From Clostridia bacterium (GTDB lineage Bacteria > Bacillota > Clostridia > TANB77 > CAG-508), in NCBI GenBank assembly GCA_900753165.1, contig CAADYC010000042.1, positions 1-24,259 of the forward strand: a stretch of 24,259 nucleotides of DNA. Direction: 5' to 3'. The number at the start of each line of letters is the position of its first letter. The first letter of the stretch is position 1. Shown here one piece after another: positions 1 to 7,081 of this stretch. The notes beneath the pieces are model-generated. The model was given only the letters and a program-made list of their open reading frames with translations. It was not told where the DNA came from and made no database searches. Position numbers and translations under genes: made by a program.

Positions 1-99
1 ATGGATTATAATGGAACTATATGGTCATGGGGAGCAAATTATAATGGACAACTAGGAGATGGAACTACTACAGATAGATTAGTACCAACAGAGATGTAA
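1..99 (+). CDS. RCC1-repeat protein, C-terminal fragment (5' truncated by window)
   Basis: The window opens inside an open frame that ends with TAA at 97-99. The 32 visible residues contain WSWGANYNGQLGDGTT, a typical blade motif of RCC1 (regulator of chromosome condensation) beta-propeller repeats, followed by a short end T-D-R-x-V-P-T-E-M. In Firmicutes such repeats usually occur in large secreted or surface proteins with many blades, but only the last blade is seen here, so length, signal peptide and function are unknown. The ATG at position 1 is probably an internal Met. The gene is followed at once by a rho-independent terminator, so it is a separate unit from pta. The repeat family is clear; the biological role is not inferred. 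Confidence 0.75.
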   Translation: MDYNGTIWSWGANYNGQLGDGTTTDRLVPTEM

Positions 100-120
100 A
101 TTTAATAAAATAAATTAAAA

Positions 121-159
121 CAAAAAGTATAAGTTTAGTAAAAAGACTTGTACTTTTTG
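121..159 (+). terminator. Rho-independent terminator after the RCC1-repeat gene
   Basis: An arm at 121-134 (C, then AAAAAGTATAAGT) pairs with 146-159 (ACTTGTACTTTTT, then G) across an 11-nt loop. There is one G-T wobble, and the right arm ends in a run of five T. It lies 22 nt after the stop codon and separates the upstream gene from the acetate genes. Confidence 0.7.
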
Positions 160-176
160 AAATTTATAGATATAAT
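148..176 (+). promoter_or_regulatory. Candidate sigma-A promoter for pta-ackA
   Basis: A perfect TATAAT at 171-176 lies 64 nt before the pta start. With 17-nt spacing the -35 position is 148-153 (TTGTAC), which matches TTGACA only in its first three bases and overlaps the terminator arm. The -10 is convincing in sequence, but AT-rich DNA produces TATAAT by chance, so confidence is moderate. Confidence 0.4.
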
Positions 177-239
177 AAAAACATAATTAAAAACTGAAAA
201 GTAAGAATAAAAGGTACACAAAAAAGAAAGGAAAGAAAA

Positions 240-1241
240 ATGAATTTTATTGAAACAATAAAAGAAAGAGCAAGGCAAGAAATAAAAACAATAGTATTAC
301 CAGAATCAGAAGACATAAGAACATTAAAAGCAACAGAAGTAGCACTAAAAGAAAAATATGCAAATATAATTTTAGTGGGAAATGAAAAAAATATAAAAGA
401 AAAAGCTGAAGCAAATAATGTAAATATCGAAGGTGCAAAAATAATAGAACCACAAACATCACCAGATTATGAAAAATATGTAAATTTATTATATGAATTA
501 AGAAAACACAAAGGAATGACAATAGAACAGGCAAAAGAAATAATTTTAAATCCTGTATATTTTGGTATGTTAATGGTAAAAGATGAAGAAACAAAAGCAG
601 ATGGATTAGTTTCAGGTGCTGTTCATTCAACAGCTGATACACTAAGACCAGCACTTCAAATTTTAAAAACAGCACCAGATACAAAATTAGTTTCAGCATT
701 TTTTGTTATGGTTGTTCCAGACTGTGAATATGGTTCAAATGGAACTTTTATATTTGGAGATGCAGGCTTAAATGCAAATCCAAATCCAGAAGAATTATCA
801 GAAATAGCTATATCTTCAAGTAAAAGCTTTAGACAATTAGTTGGTGAAGAACCAAAAGTTGCGATGCTTTCATATTCAACATATGGAAGTGCAAAATCAG
901 AATTAACACAAAAAGTTATTGATGCAACTAGATTGTTAAAAGAAAAAGAACCAGACCTAAAAGCAGATGGAGAACTACAATTAGATGCAGCTATAATACC
1001 AGAAGTTGCAAAATCAAAAGCACCAGGAAGTTCAATTGCTGGTGAGGCAAATGTTTTAATATTTCCAGATTTAGATGCTGGAAATATAGGATATAAATTA
1101 GTTCAAAGATTAGCAAAAGCTGAAGCATATGGACCACTATGTCAAGGTATTGCAAAACCTGTAAATGATTTATCAAGAGGATGTAGTTATCAAGACATTG
1201 CTGGGGTTATTGCAATAACAGCAGTTCAAGCTCAAAAATAA
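240..1241 (+). CDS. pta: Phosphate acetyltransferase
   Basis: This 333-aa protein interconverts acetyl-CoA plus phosphate with acetyl phosphate plus CoA in the cytoplasm, the first step of substrate-level ATP formation through acetate. The length fits the short single-domain Pta of Firmicutes. Family motifs are present in order: IVLPES near residues 18-23, DGLVSGAVHSTADTLRPAL at 121-139, PGSSIAGEANVLIFPDLDAGN in the last third, and the late GP-QGIAKPVNDLSRGC block. The start is supported by a purine-rich GGAAAG about 6 nt upstream. The two acetate kinase genes that follow complete the route, and the first begins 48 nt after the pta stop. Identification is firm; a phosphate butyryltransferase is less likely given the ackA neighbours. 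Confidence 0.96.
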   Translation: MNFIETIKERARQEIKTIVLPESEDIRTLKATEVALKEKYANIILVGNEKNIKEKAEANNVNIEGAKIIEPQTSPDYEKYVNLLYELRKHKGMTIEQAKEIILNPVYFGMLMVKDEETKADGLVSGAVHSTADTLRPALQILKTAPDTKLVSAFFVMVVPDCEYGSNGTFIFGDAGLNANPNPEELSEIAISSSKSFRQLVGEEPKVAMLSYSTYGSAKSELTQKVIDATRLLKEKEPDLKADGELQLDAAIIPEVAKSKAPGSSIAGEANVLIFPDLDAGNIGYKLVQRLAKAEAYGPLCQGIAKPVNDLSRGCSYQDIAGVIAITAVQAQK

Positions 1242-1259
1242 ATGTCTTTCAAAGGACAT
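1242..1259 (+). other. Short inverted repeat in the pta-ackA gap
   Basis: Immediately after the pta stop, ATGTC at 1242-1246 is the reverse complement of GACAT at 1255-1259, with partly pairing bases between. It is too small and lacks a T-run for a terminator. It could be a weak intercistronic hairpin, or chance. Confidence 0.25.
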
Positions 1260-1274
1260 TTTATAAAAAGATAT

Positions 1275-1283
1275 AAAAGGAGG
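1275..1283 (+). promoter_or_regulatory. Strong ribosome binding site fixing the first ackA start
   Basis: AAAAGGAGG is a near-perfect Shine-Dalgarno sequence placed 6 nt before the ATG at 1290. It shows that the in-frame ATG at 1242, which would add 16 residues, is not the start. Confidence 0.85.
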
Positions 1284-1289
1284 TCTTTT

Positions 1290-2489
1290 ATGAAAATACT
1301 TGTTTTGAACTCAGGAAGTTCATCATTAAAATATCAAGTAATTGATATGGACACAGAAGAAATGTTAGTAAAAGGATATTTTGAAAGAATAGGACAACAA
1401 AATTCTTTTTTAACACACAAAGTAAATGGAATAAAACACAAATTTGAAAAAAGTGTTGCAAATCATGAACAAGCTCTAAAATTTGTATTTACAAGATTAA
1501 CAAATGACCATTATGGTGTTATAAAAGATTTAAATGAATTAGGTGGAATTGGACACAGAGTTGTTCAAGGGGGAGAAAAATATTCTCAGCCAGTTCTTAT
1601 TACAGATGATGTTATATCTGAAATTGAAAAATGCAGTGATTTAGCACCACTACACAATCCGGCAGCAGTTCTAGGAATAAATGCTTGTAAAAAAATAGCA
1701 CCAAATATTCCAATGGTTGCAGTATTTGATACAGCATTTCACCAATCAATTCCAAAGGAAAGATATATTTATCCAATACCATATGAATATTATAAAAAAT
1801 ATGGAATTAGAAAATATGGAGCACATGGAACATCACATGAATATGTTGCATATAGAGTTGCAGAAATGATGGGAAAAGATATTAAAACTTTGAAAATAGT
1901 AAATTGTCATTTAGGACAGGGAGCAAGTGTATGCGCAATTCAAAATGGTAAATCAGTAGAAACAAGTATGGGGCTTACACCACTTGGAGGAATACCAATG
2001 GGAACAAGAAGTGGAGATTTAGATCCATCAGTTGTAACATATTTAATGAAAAAAGAAAACTTAACTCCACAAGAAATGGAAGATATATTAAATAAAAAAT
2101 CTGGAGTTTATGGTATGTCAAGAGGAGTGTCAGTAGACTTTAGAGATATTGAAAATGAAGCATTAGCAGGTGGAACACATGCACAAATGGCTTTAGATAT
2201 ATATCATTATTTAACAGCATCATATGTAGCAAAATGTGCAGTAGCTATGGGTGGAATTGATGTTCTTACATTTACAGCAGGAGTTGGAGAAAAGGGACCG
2301 ATATCTAGAAAAGCTATTTGTGATCAATTAGAATTCTTTGGCGTAAAAATAGATGATGAAAAAAATAAAATTAGAGGCGAAGAAGCTGAAATATCAGCAG
2401 AAGATTCAAAAGTAAAAGTCTATGTTGTTCCAACAAACGAAGAATTAATGATAGCAAGAGAAACAAAAAACATAGTGGATAAAAATTAA
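1290..2489 (+). CDS. ackA: Acetate kinase paralog 1, with altered acetate pocket
   Basis: A 399-aa member of the acetate/propionate kinase family (ASKHA fold), which makes ATP and acetate from acetyl phosphate. Catalytic landmarks are present: N7 in LVLNSGSSSLKYQ, R90 in GHRVV, D147 in FDTAFH, H179 in HGTSH, R240 in GTRSGDLDP, the D-F-R after SGVYGMS, and the C-terminal TNEELMIARE. Three usually conserved positions differ: Q93 where relatives and paralog 2 have His, A178 where the family has Phe, and K335 in the GVGEK motif where Asn is usual. Position 178 aligns with Phe179 of the Methanosarcina thermophila enzyme, part of the hydrophobic pocket for the acetate methyl group. A changed acyl specificity is therefore possible. 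The start is chosen from the AAAAGGAGG site. Confidence 0.93.
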   Translation: MKILVLNSGSSSLKYQVIDMDTEEMLVKGYFERIGQQNSFLTHKVNGIKHKFEKSVANHEQALKFVFTRLTNDHYGVIKDLNELGGIGHRVVQGGEKYSQPVLITDDVISEIEKCSDLAPLHNPAAVLGINACKKIAPNIPMVAVFDTAFHQSIPKERYIYPIPYEYYKKYGIRKYGAHGTSHEYVAYRVAEMMGKDIKTLKIVNCHLGQGASVCAIQNGKSVETSMGLTPLGGIPMGTRSGDLDPSVVTYLMKKENLTPQEMEDILNKKSGVYGMSRGVSVDFRDIENEALAGGTHAQMALDIYHYLTASYVAKCAVAMGGIDVLTFTAGVGEKGPISRKAICDQLEFFGVKIDDEKNKIRGEEAEISAEDSKVKVYVVPTNEELMIARETKNIVDKN

Positions 2490-2494
2490 AAATT

Positions 2495-2523
2495 AGGGAT
2501 TGGGGGACGGGTCTCCAATCCCG
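2495..2523 (+). repeat. REP-like GC-rich palindrome between the two ackA genes
   Basis: GGGATTGG (2496-2503) pairs perfectly with CCAATCCC (2515-2522). The inner bases add a G-T, G-C and G-T step, leaving a small ACGGG loop. The element stands out as a GC-rich island in very AT-rich DNA. Its GGGGACGGGTCT core resembles, from memory, short palindromic repeats linked to REP-associated tyrosine transposases (RAYT) in Clostridia and other bacteria. No T-run follows, so it is not a standard terminator. Only one copy is seen here and no transposase gene is in the window. Confidence 0.55.
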
Positions 2524-2545
2524 AAAAAGAAAGTGAGTATAAAAA

Positions 2546-3736
2546 ATGAAAATATTAGTATTAAACTGTGGTAGTTCATCACTAAAATATCAATTAATTA
2601 ATATGGAAACAGAAGAAGTAATGGCTTCTGGAAAATATGAAAGAATAGGAGAAGCAGAAGCATTTATAACACACAAAGTAAATGGACAAAAAATAGAAAT
2701 AAAAAATCCAGCATATAATCATTCAGAAGCAATAGATTTTACATTAAAACAATTTACAAATCCGGAATATAAAGTAATAGATAGCTTAGATGAAATAAAT
2801 GCAATTGGACACAGATTAGTTCATGGTGGAGAAAAAATTGCAGAATCAGTAGTAATTGATGACAATGTTGTAAAAGTTTTAGAAGAATATACAGATTTAG
2901 CCCCTTTACACAACCCAGCTTGTATATTAGGAATAAAAGCATGCCAAGAAGTTATGCCGGGAAAACCAATGGTAGGGGTATTTGATACAGCATTCCATCA
3001 AACAATGCCAAAAGATAAATTTATTTATCCGATACCATATGAATATTACAAAAAATACGGAGTAAGAAAATATGGATTCCACGGAACTTCACATATGTTT
3101 GTATCACAAAGACTTGCTGAAATTGAAAACAAATCATTAGAAGGTACAAAAATTGTAACATGTCACTTAGGACAAGGTTCAAGTATATGTGCTATAAAAG
3201 ATGGAAAATCAGTAGATACAAGTATGGGATTAACACCACTTGGTGGACTTCCAATGGTTACAAGAAGTGGGGATTTAGACCCATCAGTTGTAACATATAT
3301 AATGAAAAAAGAGAATTTAACACCTGTACAAATGGAAGACTTATTAAATAAAAAATCAGGACTTTCTGGCATGTCAAACTTGGTTCCGGATTTTAGAGAG
3401 ATTGAAATTGCTTCAAATGAAGGACAACCAGATGCTAAAATAGCAGTTGAAAACTTCAATTACACAATTGCAAGTTATGTTGCAAAATATGCAGTTGCAA
3501 TGAATGGTGTTGATTATATTATATTTACAGGTGGAATTGGTGAAAATCAAATTAATATTCGTAAAGGCATTTGTGAAAAATTAGAGTTTATGGGTGTTAA
3601 ATTAGATGTTGACGCTAATAATATGAGAGGTGAAGAAAAAGTTATTTCTACTCCTGATTCAAAAATTAAAGTTTATGTTATTCCTACAAATGAGGAATTA
3701 ATGATAGCAAAAGAAACTTTGAGATTAGTAAAATAA
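2546..3736 (+). CDS. ackA: Acetate kinase paralog 2
   Basis: A 396-aa acetate kinase similar to its neighbour over its whole length, so the pair looks like a tandem duplication that then diverged. It keeps the canonical residues at positions changed in paralog 1: H93 in GHRLVHGG, F178 in YGFHGTSH, and Asn in the GIGEN motif. N7, R90, D147, H179, R240 and the TNEELMIAKE end are all present. Its own oddities are a Cys in LVLNCGSSS and V238 in PMVTRSGD where MGTRSG is usual, next to the catalytic Arg. It is the better candidate for housekeeping acetate kinase. The start has a modest AAAGTGAG-type ribosome binding site. A strong terminator follows. Confidence 0.95.
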   Translation: MKILVLNCGSSSLKYQLINMETEEVMASGKYERIGEAEAFITHKVNGQKIEIKNPAYNHSEAIDFTLKQFTNPEYKVIDSLDEINAIGHRLVHGGEKIAESVVIDDNVVKVLEEYTDLAPLHNPACILGIKACQEVMPGKPMVGVFDTAFHQTMPKDKFIYPIPYEYYKKYGVRKYGFHGTSHMFVSQRLAEIENKSLEGTKIVTCHLGQGSSICAIKDGKSVDTSMGLTPLGGLPMVTRSGDLDPSVVTYIMKKENLTPVQMEDLLNKKSGLSGMSNLVPDFREIEIASNEGQPDAKIAVENFNYTIASYVAKYAVAMNGVDYIIFTGGIGENQINIRKGICEKLEFMGVKLDVDANNMRGEEKVISTPDSKIKVYVIPTNEELMIAKETLRLVK

Positions 3737-3750
3737 TTTGTTATAATATA

Positions 3751-3792
3751 AAAAAGGTAGATATGAATTTTTTAATTATATCTATCTTTTTT
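3751..3792 (+). terminator. Rho-independent terminator ending the pta-ackA-ackA unit
   Basis: AGGTAGATAT (3755-3764) pairs with ATATCTATCT (3778-3787) with one G-T wobble. Flanking A and T runs extend the stem, and T residues continue to 3792. The loop is 13 nt. It lies 18 nt after the second ackA stop and separates the acetate genes from the polysaccharide locus. Confidence 0.85.
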
Positions 3793-3884
3793 GCTATTAA
3801 AGTAAGTGTTAAGTTTTTATAATAATTTTTAAGACTATCAAGAGATAAGAATGAATAAATTATGCGATTTTTTGACAAAAACTA

Positions 3885-3913
3885 TTGATAAATAAGCAAA
3901 AAAAGTATAAAAT
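3885..3913 (+). promoter_or_regulatory. Candidate promoter for the polysaccharide locus
   Basis: In the 262-nt gap before the first glycosyltransferase, TTGATA (3885-3890) is followed after 17 nt by TAAAAT (3908-3913). Each hexamer is one base from consensus. It lies 85 nt before the ATG. A perfect TTGACA at 3872-3877 has no partner at the right distance. The rest of the gap shows no gene, and a clear regulatory RNA was not recognised. Confidence 0.4.
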
Positions 3914-3998
3914 TAGACAGACAATTACAATAAATGAAAATTAAAAAAGAATAACAAAAAATAAAATTTTTATACAACTCAAAAGGAGAAAATAAAGT

Positions 3999-5114
3999 AT
4001 GAAAAAATTACTATTTGGAGCATATTCATTAGACTTAGGAGGAATAGAAAAAGCACTTGTAATATTAGTAAATAAATTACAAGAAAAAGGTTATGACATA
4101 ACATTAGTACTAGAAAAAAAGCAAGGGATATTTTTAGATAAAATAAATCCACATATAAAAATAATAGAATATGCACCATCTGAAAGTAAAAACATATTAA
4201 AAAGGAAAATAGTTAATTTATATAAAAGAATAAAGTTCACAATGAAAAATAAAAACAAATTTGATTTTTCAGCAAGTTTTGCAACATATTCATTACCATC
4301 ATCATTTGTAGCCAGAACAGCATCAAAAAATTGCTATTTATGGGGGCATGCAGATTATTTAACATTATTTGATGGAAATGAACAAGAAATGAGAAATTTT
4401 TTTGTTGAGAGAAATTATAGTCAATTTAAAAAAATAGTTTTTGTTTCTAAAGAAGGAAGAGATAGTTTTATAAAAACTTTCCCAGAGATGAAAAATAGAA
4501 CAATTGTATGCAATAATTTAATAAATGCCAAAAAAATTATAGAAATGTCTAAAGAAAAAATATCAGGTGATGACTTGAAAATACTAAAACAAAATGAAAA
4601 AATGTTAAAAAATGATAATATTACCACTTTTATAAATGTTGGAAGACATGAAGAAAAACAAAAACAATTATCAAAATTGATTGATGCCGCTTCTTTATTA
4701 AAAAAAGATAATTTGAGTTTTAGAATATTATTTGTAGGAGATGGACCACAAACACAAGAATACAAAAAAAGAGTAAAAGAAAAAGAATTGGAAAATAATA
4801 TAATATTTTTAGGAAGAAAACAAAATCCATATCCTTATTTTAAAATTTCAGACTGTGTAGTTTTAACATCAGATTATGAAGGATATCCAGTTGTTTTCTT
4901 AGAAAGTTACATATTAGAAAAGCCAATAATAACAACAAAAGTTTCAGATTATGAAGAAGTTGAAAATAAATATGGATTTGTTACTGAAAAAAATGTACAA
5001 GATATATATGAAAAAATGAAAAAGTTTATATCAGAAGGATTTGAAATAAAAGAAAAATTTGATAGTGAAAAATATAATGATGAAATAATTAAAAAAATAG
5101 AAGGATTATTTTAA
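3999..5114 (+). CDS. GT4-family glycosyltransferase
   Basis: A 371-aa GT-B-fold enzyme of the GT4 type, expected to transfer a sugar from a nucleotide sugar to a lipid-linked acceptor on the inner membrane face. The N-terminal acceptor-side motif is LDLGGIEKAL (11-20). The donor half begins near 208 with INVGRHEEKQKQ, then VGDGP (247-251), and the EX7E signature with E294 and E302 in YEGYPVVFLES. There are no membrane segments. An AAAGGAG ribosome binding site precedes the ATG. It heads the polysaccharide gene run, and the next gene begins 31 nt downstream. It closely resembles the frameshifted GT4 at 8560 in motif order and in its acidic C-terminal tail. Donor and acceptor are not predictable from sequence. 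Confidence 0.92.
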   Translation: MKKLLFGAYSLDLGGIEKALVILVNKLQEKGYDITLVLEKKQGIFLDKINPHIKIIEYAPSESKNILKRKIVNLYKRIKFTMKNKNKFDFSASFATYSLPSSFVARTASKNCYLWGHADYLTLFDGNEQEMRNFFVERNYSQFKKIVFVSKEGRDSFIKTFPEMKNRTIVCNNLINAKKIIEMSKEKISGDDLKILKQNEKMLKNDNITTFINVGRHEEKQKQLSKLIDAASLLKKDNLSFRILFVGDGPQTQEYKKRVKEKELENNIIFLGRKQNPYPYFKISDCVVLTSDYEGYPVVFLESYILEKPIITTKVSDYEEVENKYGFVTEKNVQDIYEKMKKFISEGFEIKEKFDSEKYNDEIIKKIEGLF

Positions 5115-5145
5115 AAATATATAAAATGATAGAGAGGAAAAACAA

Positions 5146-6111
5146 ATGCCTAAAATAAGTGTAATTGTTCCAGTATATAATACTGAAAAATACATAAAAA
5201 AGTGTATAATGTCAATATTAAACCAAACAATGCAAGACATAGAAATAATAATTGTAAATGATGGTTCTACAGATAATTCAGAAAATATTATAAAAGAAAT
5301 AATGAGCAACAATAATACAAAAATAGAAATAAAATACTTTCTAAAAGAAAATGGTGGATTATCAGAAGCAAGAAATTATGGAGTTAAACAGGCTACTGGA
5401 AAATATTTGTCATTTGTAGATTCAGATGATTATATTGATGAAAATTTATATGAAAATTTAGAAAAATATATAGATGAAAATATAGATGTAATCAAATTTA
5501 AAATGGAAACTGTAGATGAAAATTATAGAGTAATAGAAAAATTAGATGGTCCTATATTTGAAACAACAACAGGTGAAAATGCTTTTAAAAATATGTGTAT
5601 AAAAGATACTTTTTTAGATGTAGCATGTATTTATTTATATAAAAGAGAGTTTTTCATAGGAAATAATTTTAAATATATGCCAAACACATATCATGAGGAT
5701 TTTGGATTAACACCATTAGTAATTATACAAGCAAAAACTTTAGTATCAACAAAATATTTTGGATATTATTATCTACAAAGAAAAAATAGTATCACAAGTG
5801 TAGAAAATAAAGAAAAAGAAATAAAAAAGGCATATGATGTTTTAAAACATTATGATAATGCAATGAAAAAAATAGACGAAATGCAAATTGATGAAAATTC
5901 CAAAAAATTAATTAGAAGATATTATACAAACACATTGTTATTAAAAGCAAAAACATTAGAAGGAAAAGAACAACAAAAATTTATAGAAGAAATAAAGAAA
6001 AGAAAAGTATATAAAAATATTAAAGCAGAAAATATAAAACAATTTATAAAAAGAGAAATTTTAAAATTTAATATCAAGTTATATATAGGAGATGGAAAAT
6101 GCCAAAAGTAA
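5146..6111 (+). CDS. GT2-family glycosyltransferase
   Basis: A 321-aa GT-A-fold enzyme. The nucleotide-binding start is SVIVPVYN (5-12), with VNDGSTD at 37-43, ENGGLSEARN at 68-77, the metal-binding DSD at 92-94, and an HEDFG motif whose E184-D185 is the likely catalytic-base region. A family-typical YLQRKNSIT motif follows. The C-terminal third is lysine-rich and helical, possibly for membrane association. AGAGGAA lies before the ATG, and the gene overlaps the next by 13 nt, indicating coupled translation. It is strikingly similar to the following GT2 in its N-terminal half, consistent with duplication. The transferred sugar is unknown. Confidence 0.92.
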   Translation: MPKISVIVPVYNTEKYIKKCIMSILNQTMQDIEIIIVNDGSTDNSENIIKEIMSNNNTKIEIKYFLKENGGLSEARNYGVKQATGKYLSFVDSDDYIDENLYENLEKYIDENIDVIKFKMETVDENYRVIEKLDGPIFETTTGENAFKNMCIKDTFLDVACIYLYKREFFIGNNFKYMPNTYHEDFGLTPLVIIQAKTLVSTKYFGYYYLQRKNSITSVENKEKEIKKAYDVLKHYDNAMKKIDEMQIDENSKKLIRRYYTNTLLLKAKTLEGKEQQKFIEEIKKRKVYKNIKAENIKQFIKREILKFNIKLYIGDGKCQK

Positions 6112-7055
6112 GTGTTATAGTACCATTTTATAATGTAGAAAAATACATAGAAAAATGTTTGGAAACATTAGTAAATCAAACACTAGATGATATAGAAATT
6201 ATTCTTGTAAATGATGGCTCAAAAGACAAAACAGTAGATATAGTCAAAAAATACAAAGAAATGTATTCAAACAAAATAGTTTATTTAGAAAAAGAAAATG
6301 GTGGATTATCAGATGCAAGAAATTATGCTATTCCATATGCAAGAGGAGAATATATTGCTTTTTTAGATTCAGATGATTATGTAGAAACTAATATGTATAA
6401 AGAAATGTATGAAATTGCCCAAAAAGAAAATAGTGATATGGTAGAATGCAATTTTATATGGGAATATCCAAATAAGACAAGAATAGATATTGGAACAACA
6501 TATAATAATAAACATGAAATGATAGAAAAAATAAGGGTTGTAGCATGGAATAAATTGATAAAAAGAGAAATATTAGAGAAATCTAAAGTTCAATTTCCAA
6601 AAGGATATAGATATGAGGATGTGGAATTTACATATAAGTTGATACCATTTTTGGAAAAAGTATCTTTCTGCAAAACTCCTATGGTACATTATGTACAAAG
6701 AGAAGGTTCAATATCAAATGTTCAAAATAAAAGAAATGCAGAAATATTTGATGTAATGGAACATGTAATGGATTATTATAAAGAGAATAATCTGTATGAA
6801 GAGTACTATCAGGAGCTTGAATATTTATATGCAAGATATGCATTTTGCAGTTCATTTTTAAGAATAGTAAAAATAAAAGATAAAGAAATAAGAAAGCAAT
6901 TACTAGATATGACTTGGAATAATGTTTATGAAAAATTTCCTGATTGGAAGAAAAATAAAATACTAAATACAGATAAAAGCAAGAAAAATATTTATTTAAA
7001 AACTATAAATAAAATTACATACAAAATATATGCTAAATTACTTTCGATAAAGTAA
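6099..7055 (+). CDS. GT2-family glycosyltransferase, paralog of preceding gene
   Basis: A 318-aa inverting GT2 enzyme. Motifs are SVIVPFYN (5-12), VNDGSKD at 38-44, ENGGLSDARN at 66-75, DSD at 90-92, and YEDVEF with E173-D174. A family YVQREGSIS motif follows. The start lies inside the end of the preceding gene, with a GGAGATGGAAA region as ribosome binding site. The C-terminus is a basic helix ending in YKIYAKLLSIK, a plausible peripheral membrane anchor. The near-identical layout of the two neighbours suggests they add successive residues of the repeat unit, but this is inference. Confidence 0.92.
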   Translation: MPKVSVIVPFYNVEKYIEKCLETLVNQTLDDIEIILVNDGSKDKTVDIVKKYKEMYSNKIVYLEKENGGLSDARNYAIPYARGEYIAFLDSDDYVETNMYKEMYEIAQKENSDMVECNFIWEYPNKTRIDIGTTYNNKHEMIEKIRVVAWNKLIKREILEKSKVQFPKGYRYEDVEFTYKLIPFLEKVSFCKTPMVHYVQREGSISNVQNKRNAEIFDVMEHVMDYYKENNLYEEYYQELEYLYARYAFCSSFLRIVKIKDKEIRKQLLDMTWNNVYEKFPDWKKNKILNTDKSKKNIYLKTINKITYKIYAKLLSIK

Positions 7056-7081
7056 GAGTTATAAAATAAAGGAAAATCAAT

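Noticed and set aside
247..699. Minus-strand open frame of 150 codons, Leu- and Phe-rich
   Set aside because: It is the antisense of pta; its composition is what AT-rich coding DNA gives on the reverse strand, with no ribosome binding site and no family motif. The same holds for the other minus-strand frames, for example 4421-4765, 7396-7809 and 15944-16276.
1242..1289. Longer acetate kinase 1 starting at the ATG at 1242
   Set aside because: The extra 16 residues do not match the family start, and a near-perfect ribosome binding site lies 6 nt before the ATG at 1290.
3160..3351. Plus-strand 63-codon open frame inside ackA paralog 2
   Set aside because: Out-of-frame shadow of a well-supported gene, with no family features of its own.
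3872..3877. Perfect TTGACA as -35 box before the polysaccharide locus
   Set aside because: No TATAAT-like hexamer occurs 16-18 nt downstream; the TTGATA at 3885 pairs better.
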